Assembly: GCA_949752795.1 (NCBI GenBank) | Contig: CATKHW010000009.1 | Coordinates: forward strand, 2,852,001-2,916,000 | Source of the DNA: Hyperoodon ampullatus | Taxonomy: Eukaryota; Chordata; Mammalia; Artiodactyla; Ziphiidae | DNA: 64,000 nt | Direction of reading: 5' to 3' | In this document: piece after piece, positions 1 to 15,298 of the stretch | How the letters are laid out: each line of letters starts with the position of its first letter | How positions within the stretch are numbered: position 1 is the stretch's first letter | Position numbers and translations under genes: made by a program | Notes under the pieces: model-generated | The model's database searches: none | The model's input: only the letters and a program-made list of their open reading frames with translations | What the model was told of the DNA's origin: nothing

Positions 1-3000
1 CAATGCTCCATGACCTCTGTCATCACAATGTTGCCTGACACCTGTCATCACAATGCTCAATGCCCCTTGTCAGTACAGTGCTCCATGATGCTCGTCATCA
101 CAATTACCCAAGGCCTTTTCATCACAATGCTTCAGGGATTTACCATCAAAATGCTCCATGACTGCTGTCATCACAATGCTCCGTGACTCCATTCATCACA
201 GTGCTTCATGATCTTTGTCATCACAATGGTCAATGCCTTCGTCATCACAAGGCTCTGTGACCTGTCACCACAATGCTCCATGACCCTTGTCATCACAATG
301 CTCCATGTACTTCTCATCAAAATGCTCTGTCACCACTGATATCACAATGTTCCATAACTACTCATCACAATAGTCCCTCACCCTTCTCATCACAATGTTC
401 CATGAGCCCTGTCACCACAATATTACATGCACTTATCATCACAGTGCTCCATGACCCCTGACCTCACAATGCTCCATAACACATGTCATCAAAATGCTCC
501 ATAACTTTTGTCATCACAAAGCTCAATGACCCTTGGCATCACAATGCTCCATGTCATTGTCATCACAATGCTCCAGGAACCTTCTCATCACATTGCTCCA
601 TGCCCTTGTCATCACAAATCTCCATGACGCTTGTCATCACAATGTTCGATGCCCTTCTCATAACAATGCTCCATGTCCTTGTCATTACAGTCCTCCATGA
701 ACTCTGTACCACAGTGTTCCAGGCCCTGGTCATCACAATGCTCCAGGCCCACTCTCATCACAATAATCCATGAAACTTTTCAGACCAATGCCCCATGGCC
801 TTGTCATCACAATGCTCCATTACCCCTGTCATAACAATGCTCCATGATCCCAGTCATCACAATGATCCACAGCCTTGTCATCACAAGGCTCCATGACCCT
901 TTTCATCACAAGGCTCCATACACATGAAATCACAATGCTCCATGCCCTTGTCATCACAAAGCTCCATGATGCATGTCTTCAGAATGCTCCATGGCTTTCT
1001 CATCACAATGCACCATTCCCTTGTCATCAGAATTCTCCACGACACCTGAAATCACAATGCTCATTGCCCATTTTCATTAGAATGCTCCATGAGAATGTCA
1101 TCACAAGGCTCCATGGTTTTCTCATCACAATGCTCCAGGACCTTGTCATCACAATGCTTCTTTCTCTTGTCATCACAATTCTCCATGATTCCTGTCATCA
1201 CAATACTCCATGAATATTTTCAGCACAGTGTTCCATGACATTCTCATCAGAGTACTCCTTGACCCCTGTCATCACAATGCTCCATGACCAATGTCATCAC
1301 AGTCCTCCATGACCCCTGACAACACAATGATCCGGGATTCTTGTCATCAAAATGCTCCATGACACTTGTCATCACAATGATCCATGCCCTTGTCATCACA
1401 ATGCACCATGCCTACTGTCATCACAATAATCCATGAAACTTGTCAGATTAATGTTCCATGCCCCTGTCATCACAATGCTCCATGCCCTTGTCATCACAAT
1501 GCTCCATGACACCTGTCATCACAATGCTCCGTGACTCCAGTCATCACAATGCTTCATGACCTTTGTCATCACAATGGTCCATGCCCTGGTCACACAAGGC
1601 TCTGTGATCTTTGTCACCACATTGCTCCATGAACATTTCTTCAAAATGCTCCATGCCCACTGTCATCACAATAATCCCTGAAAATTGTCAGACCAATGAT
1701 CCTTGCCCTCGTCACACGAGGCTCTGTGATCTTTGTCACCACATTGCTCCATGAACATTTCTTCAAAATGCTCTGTGTCCCTTGTCATCTCAAGGCTCCA
1801 TGCCTTTTTCAGCACAATGCTCCATGACACTTGTCATCACAAGGCTCCATGGCCCTCTCATCACAATGCTCCAGGAACTTCTCATTGCATTGCTCCATTC
1901 CTTTCTCATCACAATGCTCCATGACACCTGTCATCACAGTACTCCATGAATATTTTCAGCCCAGTGCTCCATGACCTTCTCATCACAATGCTCCAAGACC
2001 CATGTCATCACAATGCTACAAGACCACAGCCATCAAAATGATCCATGCCACTTGTCATAAGAATATTCCATGCACTTGTCATCCCCATGCTCCATGACCC
2101 CTGTAATCACAATGGTCCTTGACGCTTGTCGTCACAGAGGTCCATGACACTTGTCATCACGTTGCTCCATGCCTTTGTCAGCAAAATGTTACATGACCTT
2201 GTCATCACAATGCTCCATGCACTTGTCCTCACAATTCTCCATTACCAGTGTCATCACAATCCTCCATGAACCTTGGGATCACATTGCTTCATGCCCTTGT
2301 CATCACAATGCTCCATAATTCTTGAAATAAAAATGATCCATGACCTCTCTCATCACAATGCTCCAAACACTTGTAATCACAATGTTCCATAATACTTGTC
2401 ATCACAACGCTCCATAATACTTGTCATCACAACGCTCCATGATGCCTGTCATCTCAATAATCCATTCCCTTGTCATCACCATGCTCCATGAACTTTGTCA
2501 TCACAATGCTCAATACAGTTGTCATCACAATGCTCCCGGACACTTTTCCTCAGAATGCTCCTTGAACCCTGTCTTGAAAAGGCTCCATGCCTTTTTCATC
2601 ACAATGCTCCATGCCCTTTTTCTCACAATGCTCCATGCGATTGTCATCACAATACTGCACAAGCTTGTCATCAGAATGCTCCAAGAACCTTGTCATCACA
2701 ATGCTCTATGACCCCTCTCATCACAATGCTCCATGACCCATGTCATCACAATGATCCATTCCCTTGTCATCATAATGCTCCATTACCCTTTTCATCAAAA
2801 TGCTCCCAGCCCTTGTCATCACAATGCTCCATTACATTTGTCATCACATTTCTCCATGACACTGGGCATCACAATGCTCAATGCCATTGTCATCACAATG
2901 CACCATGACATATGTCACCACAATGCTCCCTGACACCTTTCTTCACAATAATCAATGACCTTGTCATCACAACGCTCCATGCGCTAGTTATCACAATGTG

Positions 3001-3220
3001 CCATGCCCTCTGTCATCACAATAATCCATGAAACATGTCAGACCAATGCTCCATGCCCCTTTCATCCCAATTCTCCATGCCCTTGTCATCACAATGCTCC
3101 ATGACCCCTGTCATCACAATGCTCCGTGACTCCAGTCATCACAATGCTTCATGACATTTGTCATCACAATGTTCCATGCCAATTTTCATCTCAATGCAGC
3201 ATGAATCCTGTCGTTACAAT

Positions 3221-3290
3221 GCACCATGCCCTTCATCATAATGCTTCATGCAATTGTCATCACAATGAAATCAAAATGCTCCATGACCTC
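3221..3290 (+). repeat. First copy of the recurrent marker module
   Basis: An irregular stretch of units reading roughly GCACCATGCCCATCATCATA, then AATGCTTCATGCTATTG, then CACAATGAAATCAAAATGC. Two units are shortened, so it breaks the 25-bp rhythm and makes a good landmark. Further copies start near 4,264, 6,337, 8,527, 10,715, 11,925, 14,163, 15,299, 16,510, 17,646, 18,857, 19,993, 21,204, 22,340 and 23,525 in the left block. In the right block they start near 55,430, 58,669, 60,734 and 62,334. The spacing of roughly 1.0-2.2 kb (and 1.6-3.2 kb on the right) is the ancestral higher-order period. Confidence 0.85.
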
Positions 3291-6200
3291 TGACACCAAA
3301 ATGCCCCAAACCCTTGTGATCACAATGTTCCATAACACTTGGCATCACAACGCCCCATTACGCTCGTCATCACAATTATCCATGGTCTTCTCATCACAAT
3401 GCTCCATGACCTTTGTCAGCACAGTGCTCGATACACTTGTCATCTCAATGCTCCCTGACACTTGTCCTCAGTGTGCTCCTTGAACCCTGTCATGACAAGG
3501 CTCCATGCATTTTTCATCGCAATGATCCATGCCCTTTTCATCACAATGCTCCAAGACCCCGGTAATCACAATGCTCCATTTGCTTGTCTTCACAAAGCTC
3601 CATGACGCATGTCATCAGAAAGCTTCATGGCCTTCTCATCACCATGCTCCATGCCCTCGTCATCTCAATGCTCCAAGACCCCATTAATTACAATGCTCCA
3701 TGCCGCTTTTCATCAGAATGCTCCATGAGAATTGTCATCACAAGACTCCATGGACTTCTCAGCACAATGCTCCATTCCCTTGTCATCACAATGCTCCATT
3801 CCCTTGTCATCACAATGTTCCATGACCCCTGTCATCACAATACTCCATGAACATTTTCAGCCCAATGATCCATGACCTTCTCACCACAATGCACCATGAC
3901 CCCTGTCATCACAATTCTCCATGACCACTGTCATCCCCGCGTTCCATGACCCCTCACAACACAATGATCCGGGACTCTTGTCACCAAAAATCTCCATGAT
4001 ACTTGTCATCAGAATGATCCATGCCCTTGTCATCCCAATGCTCCATGACACCTTTAATCAGAATATTCCGTGACGCTTGTCATCACAATGCTCCATGACC
4101 CTTGTCATCACAGTGCTCCATGACCCCTGTAATCACAATTCTCCATGAATATTTTCAGCCCAATGCTCCATGACCTTATCATCACAATGCTCCAAGACCC
4201 CTCTAATCACAATGCTCCATGCCCCTTTCCATCTCCGTGCTCCATGAACCCTGTCATCACAATGAACCATGCCCATCATCATAATGTTTCATGCTATTTT
4301 CATTACAATGAAATGAAAATGCTCCATGACCTCTGTCATCACAATGTTCCAAACACTTGTGATCACAGTGTTCCATAAAACTTGTCATCACAACGCCCCA
4401 TGACGCTCGTCATCACAATTATCCATGGTCTTCTCATCACAATGCTCCATGAACTTTGTCATCACATTGTTCAATACATTTGTCATCACAATGCTCCCTG
4501 ACTCTTGTCGTCATTATTCTCCTTGAACCCTGTCATGACAAGGCTCCATGACTTTTTCATCACAATGATCCATGCCCTTTTCTTCACAATGTTCCAAGAC
4601 CCATGTAATCACAATTCTCCATGCCCCTTTTCATCAGAATGCTCCATGAGACTCGTCAATACAAGGCTCCAATGTTTTCTTATCACAATGCTTCAGTACC
4701 TTCTCATCACAATGCTCCATTCCCTTGTCATCACAATGTTCCATGACACCCGCCTTCACAATACTCCATGAATATTTTTAGCCAAATGCTCTATGACCTT
4801 CTCATCACAATGCTCCATGAACCTGTCATCACAATGCTCCATTAGCACTGTCATGACAATGCTTCATGACCCCTGACAACACAATGATCCGGGAATCTTG
4901 TCATCAAAATGCTCCATGACCCTTGTCATCACGATGATCCATGCCTTTGTCATACCAATGCTCCATGACCCCTGTAATCACAATGCTCTGTGACGCTTGT
5001 CATCACAGTGCTCCATGACTCATGTCATCAAAATGCTCCATGCCTTTGTCAGCAAAATGCTTCGTGACATTGTCATCACAATGCTCCATGCACTTGACAT
5101 CACAATACTCCATTCCCATTGTCATCAAAATCCTCGGTGAACCTTGGGTTCACATTGCTTCATGCCCTTGTCATCACAATGATCCATGCTTCTTGATATG
5201 AAAATGATCCATGACCTCTGTCAACACAATGCTCCAAACCATTGTTATCACAATGTTCCATAACACTTGTCATCACAACGATCCATGATGCCTGTCATCA
5301 CAATGCTGCATGAAATTTGTCATCAAAATAATCAATACACTTGTCATCACAATACTCCCTGACACTTGTCGTCAGAATGCTCCTTGAAACCTGTCATGAC
5401 AAGGCTCCATGCCTTTCTCATCACAATGATCCATGCCCCTTTTCATCAGAATGCTCCATGAGACTTCTCATCACAAGGCTCCATGCTCTTCTCATCAGAG
5501 TGCTCCAGGACCTTGTCATCACAATGCTCTATGAGCCCTTTCATCAGAATACTCCATGAACATTTTCATCTAAATGCTCCATGATCTTCTCATCACAATA
5601 CTCCATGACCCCTGTCATCACAATGCTCCATGCTCCTTGATATCAAAATGATCCATGACCTCTGTCATCACAGTGCTGCAAACTCTTGTGATCACATTGT
5701 TCCATAACACTAGTCATCACAACGCTCTATGATGCCTGTCATCACAATACTCCATGCCCTTATCATCACAATGTTCCATGAACTTTGTCATCACAATGCT
5801 CAATACACTTGTCATCACAATGCTCCCTGACTCTTGTCGTCAGAATGCTTCTCGCACCCTGTCATGAAAAGGCTGTATGCCTTTTTCATCACAATGCTCC
5901 ATGCCCTTTTCATCACAATGCTCCATGCCATTGTCATCACAATGCTTAATGAAGCCTCTCATCACATTTCTCCGTGCCCTTGTCATCACAAAGCTCCAAG
6001 ACGCTTGTCATCACAATGCTCGATGCCCTTCTCATCACAATGCTCCATGACCTTGTCATTACAATCCTCCATGACCCATGTATCACAGGGTTCCGTGTCC
6101 TTGTCATCACAATGCTCCATGCCCACTCTCATCACAATAATCCATGAAAATTTTCAGACAAATGCTCCAGGCCCTTGTCATCACAAAGCTCCATGACATA

Positions 6201-8526
6201 TTTAATCAGAATGCTCCATGGCCTTCTCATTCACAATGCTCCATGCCCTTGTCATCACAATGCTCCAAGACACCTGTAATCACAATGCTCCATGTCCCTT
6301 TTCATCTCAATGCTCCATGAACCCTGTCATCACAATGCACCATGCCCATCATCATAATGCTTCATGCTATTGTCATCACAATGAAATCAAAATGCTCAAT
6401 GACCTCTGTCATCACAATGCTCCAAACCCTTGTGATCACAATGTTCCATAACACTTGTCATCACAACGCCCCATGATGCTCGTCATCACAATTATCCATG
6501 GTCTTCTCATCACAATGCTCCATAACATTTGTCATCACAATGCTCAATACACTTGTCATCACAATGCTCCCTGCCTCTTGCCATCACTATGCTCCTTGAA
6601 CCCTGTCATGACAAGGCTCCATGCCTTTTTCATCACAATGCTCCAAGACCGCTGTAATCACAATGCTCCAAGACCCCTGTAATCACAGTGCTCCATGCCC
6701 CTTTTCATCAGAATGCTCCATGAGACTTCTCATCACAAGGCTCCATAGTCTTCTCATCAGAGTGCTCCAGGACCTTGTCATCACAATGCTCCATGACCCC
6801 TTTCATCAGAATACTCCATGAACATTTTCATCTCAATACTCCATGATCTTCTCATCACAATGCTCCATGACCCCTGTCATCACAATGCTCCATGCTCCTT
6901 GATATCAAAATGATCCATGACCTCTGTCATCACAGTGCTCCAAATCCTTGTGATCACATTGTTCCATAACACTAGTCATCACAACGCTCCATGATGCCTG
7001 TCATCACAATACTCCATGCCTTGTCATCACAATGCTCCATGACCTTTGTCATCACAATGCTCAACACACTTGTCATCACAATGCTCCCTGACACTTGACG
7101 TCAGAATGCTCCTTGATCCCTGTCATGAAAAGGTTCCATGCCTTTTTCATCAGAATGATCCACGCCTTTTTCATCACAATGCTCCATGCCATTGTCATCA
7201 CAATACTCCACAAGCTTGTCATCAGAATGCTCCATGACCCTTGTCATCACAATTCTCCATGCCCCGTGTCATTACAGTGCTCGATGACACTCGTCATCAA
7301 AATGCTCCATGGTCTTGCGATTACAATGCTCCACGGTCTTGCCATCACAATGCTCCATGACCTGGACATCAAAATGCTCCATGTCCCTTTTCATCACAAT
7401 GCTCCATGCGCTTCTCACCACAATGCTCCATGACCCATGACATCACAATGCGCCATGAACTTTTCATCACAATGCTCTACCCTTTTCATCGCTATGCTCC
7501 ATAAAACTTGTCATCACAGTGCTCCATGCACTTCTCAACAAAATGCTCTCTCAACACTGATATCACAATGTTCCATCACTAGTCATCACAATACTCCCTC
7601 ACCCTGTCATCACAATGTTCCATGACCACTGTAATCACAATACTCCATGTCCTTGTCATCACAAAGCTCCATGATGCATGTCATCAAAATGCTATATGGA
7701 CTTCTCATCACAATGCTCCATGCCCTTGCCATCACAATGCTCCATTACACCTGTCATCACAATGCTCCATGACCACTGTCATCACAGCGCTCCCTGACAC
7801 AAGACAACACAATGATCTGGGACTCTTGTCATCAAAATGCTCCAAGACACTTGTCATCACAATGATCCATGCGCTTGTCATCCCAATGCTCCATGACACC
7901 TGTAATCCGAATGCTCCGTGACGCTTGTCATCCCAGTGCTCCATGACCATTGGCATCACAATGTTCCATGCCATTGTCATCACCATCCTCCATGAACCCT
8001 CTCATCACATTCCTCCATGCCCTTGTCATCACAAAGATCCATGACGCTTGTCATCACAATGCTTGATGCTCTTCTCATCACAGTGCTCCATGCCCTTGTC
8101 ATTACAATCCTCCATGACCCATGTATCACAGTGTTCCGTGTCCTTGTCATCACAATGCTCCATGCCCACACTCATCTCAATAATCCATGAAACTTTTCAC
8201 ACAAATGCTCCATGACCTTGTCATCAAAAGGCTCCATTACCCGTGTCTAAACAATGCTCCATGACCCCTGCCATCACAATGTTCCATGGCCTCGTCATCA
8301 CAAGGCTCCATGACCCTTGTCATCACAATTTTCCAAGACCCCTGTAATCACAGTGCTCCATGCCCTTGTCATCACGAAGCTCAATGACTTATGACATCAG
8401 AATGCTCCATGGCCTTCTCATCAGAATGCTCCATGGTCTTGTCATCACAGTGCTCCAAGACCGCTGTATTCACAATGCTCCATGCCCCTTTTCATCTCAA
8501 TGCTCAATGAACTCTGTCATTCCAAT

Positions 8527-11500
8527 GCACCATGCCCATCATCATAATGCTTAATGCTATTGTCATCACAATGAAATCAAAATGTATCATGACCTCTGTC
8601 ATCACAATGCTCCAAACCCTTGTGATCACAATGTTCCATAACACTTGTCAGCACAATTCCCCATGATGCTCCTCATCACAATTATCCATGGTCTTCTCAT
8701 CACAATGCTCCATGACCTTTGTCATCACAATGCTCATTACACTTGTCATCTCAATGCTCCCTGCCACTTGTCGTCAGTATGCTTCTTGAACCCTGTCATG
8801 ACAAGGCTCCATGCATATTTCATCACAATGATCCATGCGCTTTTCATCACAATGTTCCAAGACCCCAGTAATCACAATGCTCCTTGCCCTTTTCATCACA
8901 AAGCTCCATGACCCATATCATCAGAATGCTCCATGGCCTTCTCATCACCATGCTCGATGCCCTTGTCATCACACTGCTCCCTGACACTTGTCTTCAGAAT
9001 GCTTCTTGAAACCTGTCATGAAATGGATCCATGCCTTTTTCATCACAATGCTCCATGACCTTTCATCACTATGCTCCAAGCCATTGTCATCACAATACTC
9101 CACAAGCTTGTCATCAGAATGCTCCATGACCCATGTCATCACAATGCTCCATGACCCCTGTCATCACAATGCTCCATGACCCCTGTAATCACAATGCTCC
9201 ATGCCTCTTGTCATTACAGTGCTCCATGACACTCGTCATCACAATTATCCATGGTCTTCTCATCACAATGCTGCACGGTCTTTCCATCACAATGATCCCT
9301 GCCCTGGTCCTCACAATGCTCCATAACCCTTTTCATCACAATTCTCCAAGCAATTGTCATACAATGCTCCATTACATTTGTCATCACAATCCTCCATGAC
9401 ACTTGGGATCACAATGCTCCACGCCATTGTCATCACAATGCACCATGACATGTGTCATCACAATGCTCCCTGACACCTGTCTTCACAATACTACCTGACC
9501 TTGTTATAAAAATATTCCATGCCCTTTTCATCACAATGTGCCATGCCCACCCTCATACCAATAATCCATGAAACTTGTCAGACCAATTCTCCATGCCCCT
9601 GTCATCACAATGCTCCATGCCCTTGTAATCACAATGCTCCATGACCCCTCACATCATAGTGCTCCGTGACTCCAGTCATCACAATGCTTTATGACCTTTG
9701 TCATCACAATGGTCCATTCCCTAGTCATGACAATGCTCTGTAAAACTTGTCATCACAATGCTCCATGCCTTTGTCAGCACACTGCTCCATGACCCTTGTC
9801 ATCACAATCCTACATGCGCTTCTCAGCACAATGCTCCAAGACACATGTCATCACAATGTGCCATGCACTTGTCATGACAATGCTCCACAACCTTGTCATC
9901 ACAAAGCTCCATAAAACTTGTCATCACAATGCTCCATACACTTCTCATCTAAATGCTCTCTCACCACTGATATCACAATGTTCCATCACTAGTCATCACA
10001 ATACTCCCTCACCCCTGTCATCACAATGTTCCATGAACCCTGTCATCAAAATGCTACATGCCCTTATCATCACAATGCTCCATGACCACTGACATCACAA
10101 TGTTCCATAACCCCTATCATCAAAATGTTCCCTGACCCTTTTCATCAAATTGTTCCATGACCCTTTCATCCCAATTCTCCCTGCCCTACTCATCACAATG
10201 CACCACACTCTTGTCATCAAAATGCTCCATGACCTTTGTCATCACCAAGCTCCATGACCCTTGGCATCACAATGCTCCATGCCATTGTCATCACAGTGCT
10301 CCATGAACACTCTCATCACATTCCTCCTTGCCCTTGTCATCACAAAGCTCCATGACGCTTGTCATCACAATGCTCGATGCTTTTCTCAACACAATGATCC
10401 ATGCCTTGTCATTACAATCCTCAATGACCCATGTATCACCGTGTTCCCTGCCCTTGTCATCACAATACTCCATGCCCACTGTCATCACAATAATCCATGA
10501 AACATTTCAAACCAATGCTCCATGCCCTTGTCATCACAATGCTCCATTAGACCTGTCATAACAATGCTCCATGACCCCTGCCATCACAATATTCCACAGC
10601 ATTGTCATCACAAGGCTCCATGTACCTTGTCATCACAATGCTCCAAGACCCCTGTAATCACAATGCTCCATGCCCCTTTTCATCTCAATTCTCCATGAAC
10701 ACTGTCATCACAATGCACCATGCCCATCATCATAATGCTTCATGCTATTGTCATCACAATGAAATCAAAATGTTCCATGACCTTTGTCATCACAATGCTC
10801 CAAACCCTTCAGATCACAGTGTTCCATAACACTTGTCATCACAATGCCCCTGACGCTCCTCATCACAATTATCCATGGTCTTCTCATCAAAATGCTCCAT
10901 GACCTTTGTCAACACAATGTTCAATACACTTGTCATCACAATGCTCCCTGACACTGGTCTTCAGTATGCTCCTTGAAACCTGTCATGACAGGGTTGCATG
11001 CCATTTCCTCACAATGATCCATGCACTTTTCATTACAATGCTCCAAGGCCCCTGTAATCACAATGCTCCATGCGCTTGTCATCACAAAGCTCCATGACGC
11101 ATGTCATCAGAATGCTCCAAGGCATTGTCAGCAAAATGCTACATGACCTTGTCATCACCATGCTCCATGCCCTTGTCATCACAGTGCTCCACGAAACCTG
11201 TAATCACAATGCTCCATGCCCCTTTTCATCAGATTGCTCCAAGAGATTTGTCATCACAATGCTCCATTGTCTTCTCATCACAATGCTTCATGACAGCTGT
11301 CATCACAATGCTCCATGACCACTGTCACCACAACGCACCATGACCCCTGACAATACAGTGATCCGGGACTCTTGTCATCAAAAATCTCCATGAACCTTTT
11401 CATCTCAATGATCTATACCCTTGCCTTCACAATGCTCCATGACCCCTGTTATTACAATGCTCCATGATGCTTCTAATCCCAGTGCTCCATGACCATTGTC

Positions 11501-11924
11501 ATCACAATGCTCCATGCCTTAGTCAGCAAAATGCTACATGACCTTGTCATCACAATGCTCCATGCCCACTCTCATCACAATAATCCATGAAACTTTTCAT
11601 ACCAATTCTGATGCCCTTGTCAACACAATGCTCCACTACCCTGCCATAACAATGCTCCATGACACCTGACATCACAAGGTTTCACGGCCTTGTCAATACA
11701 AGTCTCCATGACCGTTGTCATCACCGTGCACCAAGACCCTGTAATCACAATGCTCAATGCACTTTTCGTCACAAAGCTCCATGGTGCATGTCATCAGAAT
11801 GCTCCATGGCCTTCTCATTCACAATGCTCCATGCCCTTGTCATCACAATGCTCCAAGACACATTTAATCTCAATGCTCCATGCCCCTTTTCATCTCAATG
11901 CTCCTTGAAACCTGTCATCACAAT
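8527..11924 (+). repeat. 3.4-kb tandem duplication, copy A
   Basis: First copy of a large tandem duplication within the minisatellite. The unit-by-unit variant string here reappears from 11,925 at a constant offset of 3,398 bp, rising to 3,448 bp after about 12,811 because copy B gained two units. Distinctive shared variants include AATTCCCCATGATGCTCCTC (8,655 and 12,053), the irregular single-T spacer CAATTGTCATACAATGCTCC near 9,352 and 12,750, and the run around 9,796-10,092 matching 13,244-13,540. Copy boundaries are set at the start of the GCACCATGCCCATCATCATA marker. The true breakpoints could lie one or two units either side. Confidence 0.85.
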
Positions 11925-14900
11925 GCACCATGCCCATCATCATAATGCTTCGTGCTATTGTCATCACAATGAAATCAAAATGCTCCATGACCTCTGTCAT
12001 CACAATGCTCCAAACCCTTGTGATCACAATGTTCCATAACACTTGTCATCACAATTCCCCATGATGCTCCTCATCACAATTATCCATGTTCTTCTCATCA
12101 CAATGCTCCATGACCTTTGTCATCACAATGCTCAATACACTTATCATCTCAGTGCTCCCTGCCTCTTGTCGTCAGTATGCTTCTTGAACCCTGTCATGAC
12201 AAGGCTCCTTGCCTCTTTCATCATAATGATCCATGCACTTTTCATCACAATGTTCCAAGACCCCAGTAATCACAATGCTCCTTGCCCTTGTCATCACAAA
12301 GCTCCATGACCCATATCATCAGAATGCTCCATGGCCTTCTCATCACCATGCTCGATGCCCTTGTCATCACACTGCTCCCTGACACTTGTCTTCAGAATGC
12401 TTCTTGAAACCTGTCATGAAAAGGCTCCATGCCTTTTTCATCACAATGCTCCATGACCTTTCATCACTATGCTCCAAGCCATTGTCATCACAATACTCAA
12501 CAAGCTTGTCATCAGAATGCTCCATGACCCATGTCATCACAATGCTCCATGACCCCTGTCATCACAATGCTCCATGACTCCTGTAATCACAATGCTCCAT
12601 GCCTCTTGTCATTACAGTGCTCCATGACACTCGTCATCACAATTATCCATGGTCTTCTCATCACAATGCTGCACGGTCTTTCCATCACAATGCTCCCTGC
12701 CCTGGTCCTCACAATGCTCCATGACCCTTTTCATCACAATTCTCCAAGCAATTGTCATACAATGCTCCATTACATTTGTCATCACAATCCTCCATGACAC
12801 TTGGCATCACAATGCTCCATTACATTTGTCATCACAATCCTCCATGACACTTGGCATCACAATGCTCCATGCCATTGTCATCACAATGCACCATGACATG
12901 TGTCATCACAATGCTCCCTGACACCTCTCTTCACAATACTACCTGACCTTGTCATAAAAATATTCCATGCCCTTTTCATCACAATGTGCCATGCCCACCC
13001 TCATACCAATAATCCATGAAAATTGTCAGACCAATTCTCCATGCCCCTGTCATCACAATGCTCCATGCCCTTGTAATCACAATGCTCCATGACCCCTCAC
13101 ATCATAGTGCTCCGTGACTCCAGTCATCACAATGCTTTATGACCTTTGTCATCACAATGGTCCATTCCCTAGTCATGACAATGCTCTGTAAAACTTGTCA
13201 TCACAATGCTCCATGCCTTTGTCAGCACACTGCTCCATGACCCTTGTCATCACAATCCTACATGCGCTTCTCAGCACAATGCTCCAAGACACATGTCATC
13301 ACAATGTGCCATGCACTTGTCATGACAATGCTCCACAACCTTGTCATCACAAAGCTCCATAAAACTTGTCATCACAAAGCTCCATGCACTTCTCATCTAA
13401 ATGCTCTCTCACCACTGATATCACAATGTTCCATCACTAGTCATCACAATACTCCCTCACCCCTGTCATCACAATGTTCCATGACCCCTGTCATCAAAAT
13501 GCTACATGCCCTTATCATCACAATGCTCCATGACCACTGACATCACAATGTTCCATAACCCCTGTCATCAAAATGTTCCCTGACCATTTTCATCAAATTG
13601 TTCCATGACCCTTTCATCACAATGCTCCCTGCCCTACTCATCACAATGCACCACACTCTTGTCATCAAAATGCTCCATGACCTTTGTCATCACCAAGCTC
13701 CATGACCCTTGGCATCACAATGCTCCATGTCATTGTCATCACAGTGCTCCATGAACACTCTCATCACATTCCTCCTTGCCCTTGTCATCACAAAGTTCCA
13801 TGACGCTTGTCATCACAATGCTCGATGCCTTTCTCAACACAATGCTCCATGCCTTGTCATTACAATCCTCAATGACCCATGTATCACTGTGTTCCCTGAC
13901 CTTGTCATCACAATACTCCATGCCCACTGTCATCACAATAATCCATGAAACATTTCAAACCAATGCTCCATGCCCTTGTCATCACAATGCTCCATTAGCC
14001 CTGTCATAACAATGCTCCATGACCCCTGCCATCACAATATTCCACAGCATTGTCATCACAAGGCTCCATGAACCTTGTCATCACAATGCTCCAAGACCCC
14101 TGTAATCACAATGCTCCATGCCCCTTTTCATCTCAATTCTCCATGAACACTGTCATCACAATGCACCATGCCCATCATCATAATGCTTCATGCTATTGTC
14201 ATCACAATGAAATCAAAATGTTCCATGACCTTTGTCATCACAATGCTCCAAACCCTTCAGATCACAGTGTTCCATAACACTTGTCATCACAATGCCCCTG
14301 ACGCTCCTCATCACAATTATCCATGGTCTTCTCATCAAAATGCTCCATGACCTTTGTCAACACAATGTTCAATACACTTGTCATCACAATGCTCCCTGAC
14401 ACTGGTCTTCAGTATGCTCCTTGAAACCTGTCATGACAGGGTTGCATGCCATTTCCTCACAATGATCCATGCACTTTTCATTACAATGCTCCAAGGCCCC
14501 TGTAATCACAATGCTCCATGCGCTTGTCATCACAAAGCTCCATGACGCATGTCATCAGAATGCTCCAAGGCATTGTCAGCAAAATGCTACATGATCTTGT
14601 CATCACCATGCTCCATGCCCTTGTCATCACAGTGCTCCACGAAACCTGTAATCACAATGCTCCATGCCCCTTTTCATTAGATTGCTCCATGAGACTTGTC
14701 ATCACAATGCTCCATGGTCTTCTCATCACAATGCTTCATGACAGATGTCATCACAATGCTCCATGACCACTGTCACCACAACGCGCCATGACCCCTGACA
14801 ATACAGTGATCCGGGACTCTTGTCATCCAAAATCCCCATGAACCTTTTCATCTCAATGATCTATACACTTGCCTTCCCAATGCTCCATGACCCCTGTTAT

Positions 14901-15298
14901 TACAATGCTCCATGATGCTTCTAATCCCAGTGCTCCATGACCATTGTCATCACAATGCTCCATGCCTTAGTCAGCAAAATGCTACATGACCTTGTCATCA
15001 CAATGATCCATGCCCACTCTCATCACAATAATCCATGAAACTTTTCATACCAATTCTGATGCCCTTGTCAACACAATGCTCCACTACCCTGCCATAACAA
15101 TGCTCCATGACACCTGACATCACAAGGTTTCACGGCCTTGTCAATACAAGTCTCCATGACCGTTGTCATCACCGTGCAGCAAGACCCTGTAATCACAATG
15201 CTCCATGCCCTTGTCATCACAATGCTCCAAGACACATTTAATCACAATTGTCCTTGCCCCTTTTCATCTCAATGCTCCATGAACCCTGTCATCACAAT
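11925..15298 (+). repeat. 3.4-kb tandem duplication, copy B
   Basis: Second copy of the 8,527-11,924 block. It differs by a few percent of bases plus two whole-unit changes. One is a 50-bp gain at 12,811-12,860. The other is a loss of about 74 bp (three units), the counterpart of roughly 11,752-11,826, which shifts the offset from 3,448 to 3,374 bp by the time it reaches 15,187. Both indels are exact multiples of the unit, as expected for slippage or unequal exchange within the array. Its 3' part, from 13,962, was captured into the later 2,347-bp amplification. Confidence 0.8.
12761..12860 (+). repeat. Perfect 50-bp (two-unit) duplication
   Basis: The 50 bases 12,761-12,810 (beginning AATGCTCCATTACATTTGTC) are repeated exactly at 12,811-12,860. 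The equivalent place in copy A, about 9,369-9,418, has this pair once, so the duplication happened after the 3.4-kb duplication. Confidence 0.95.
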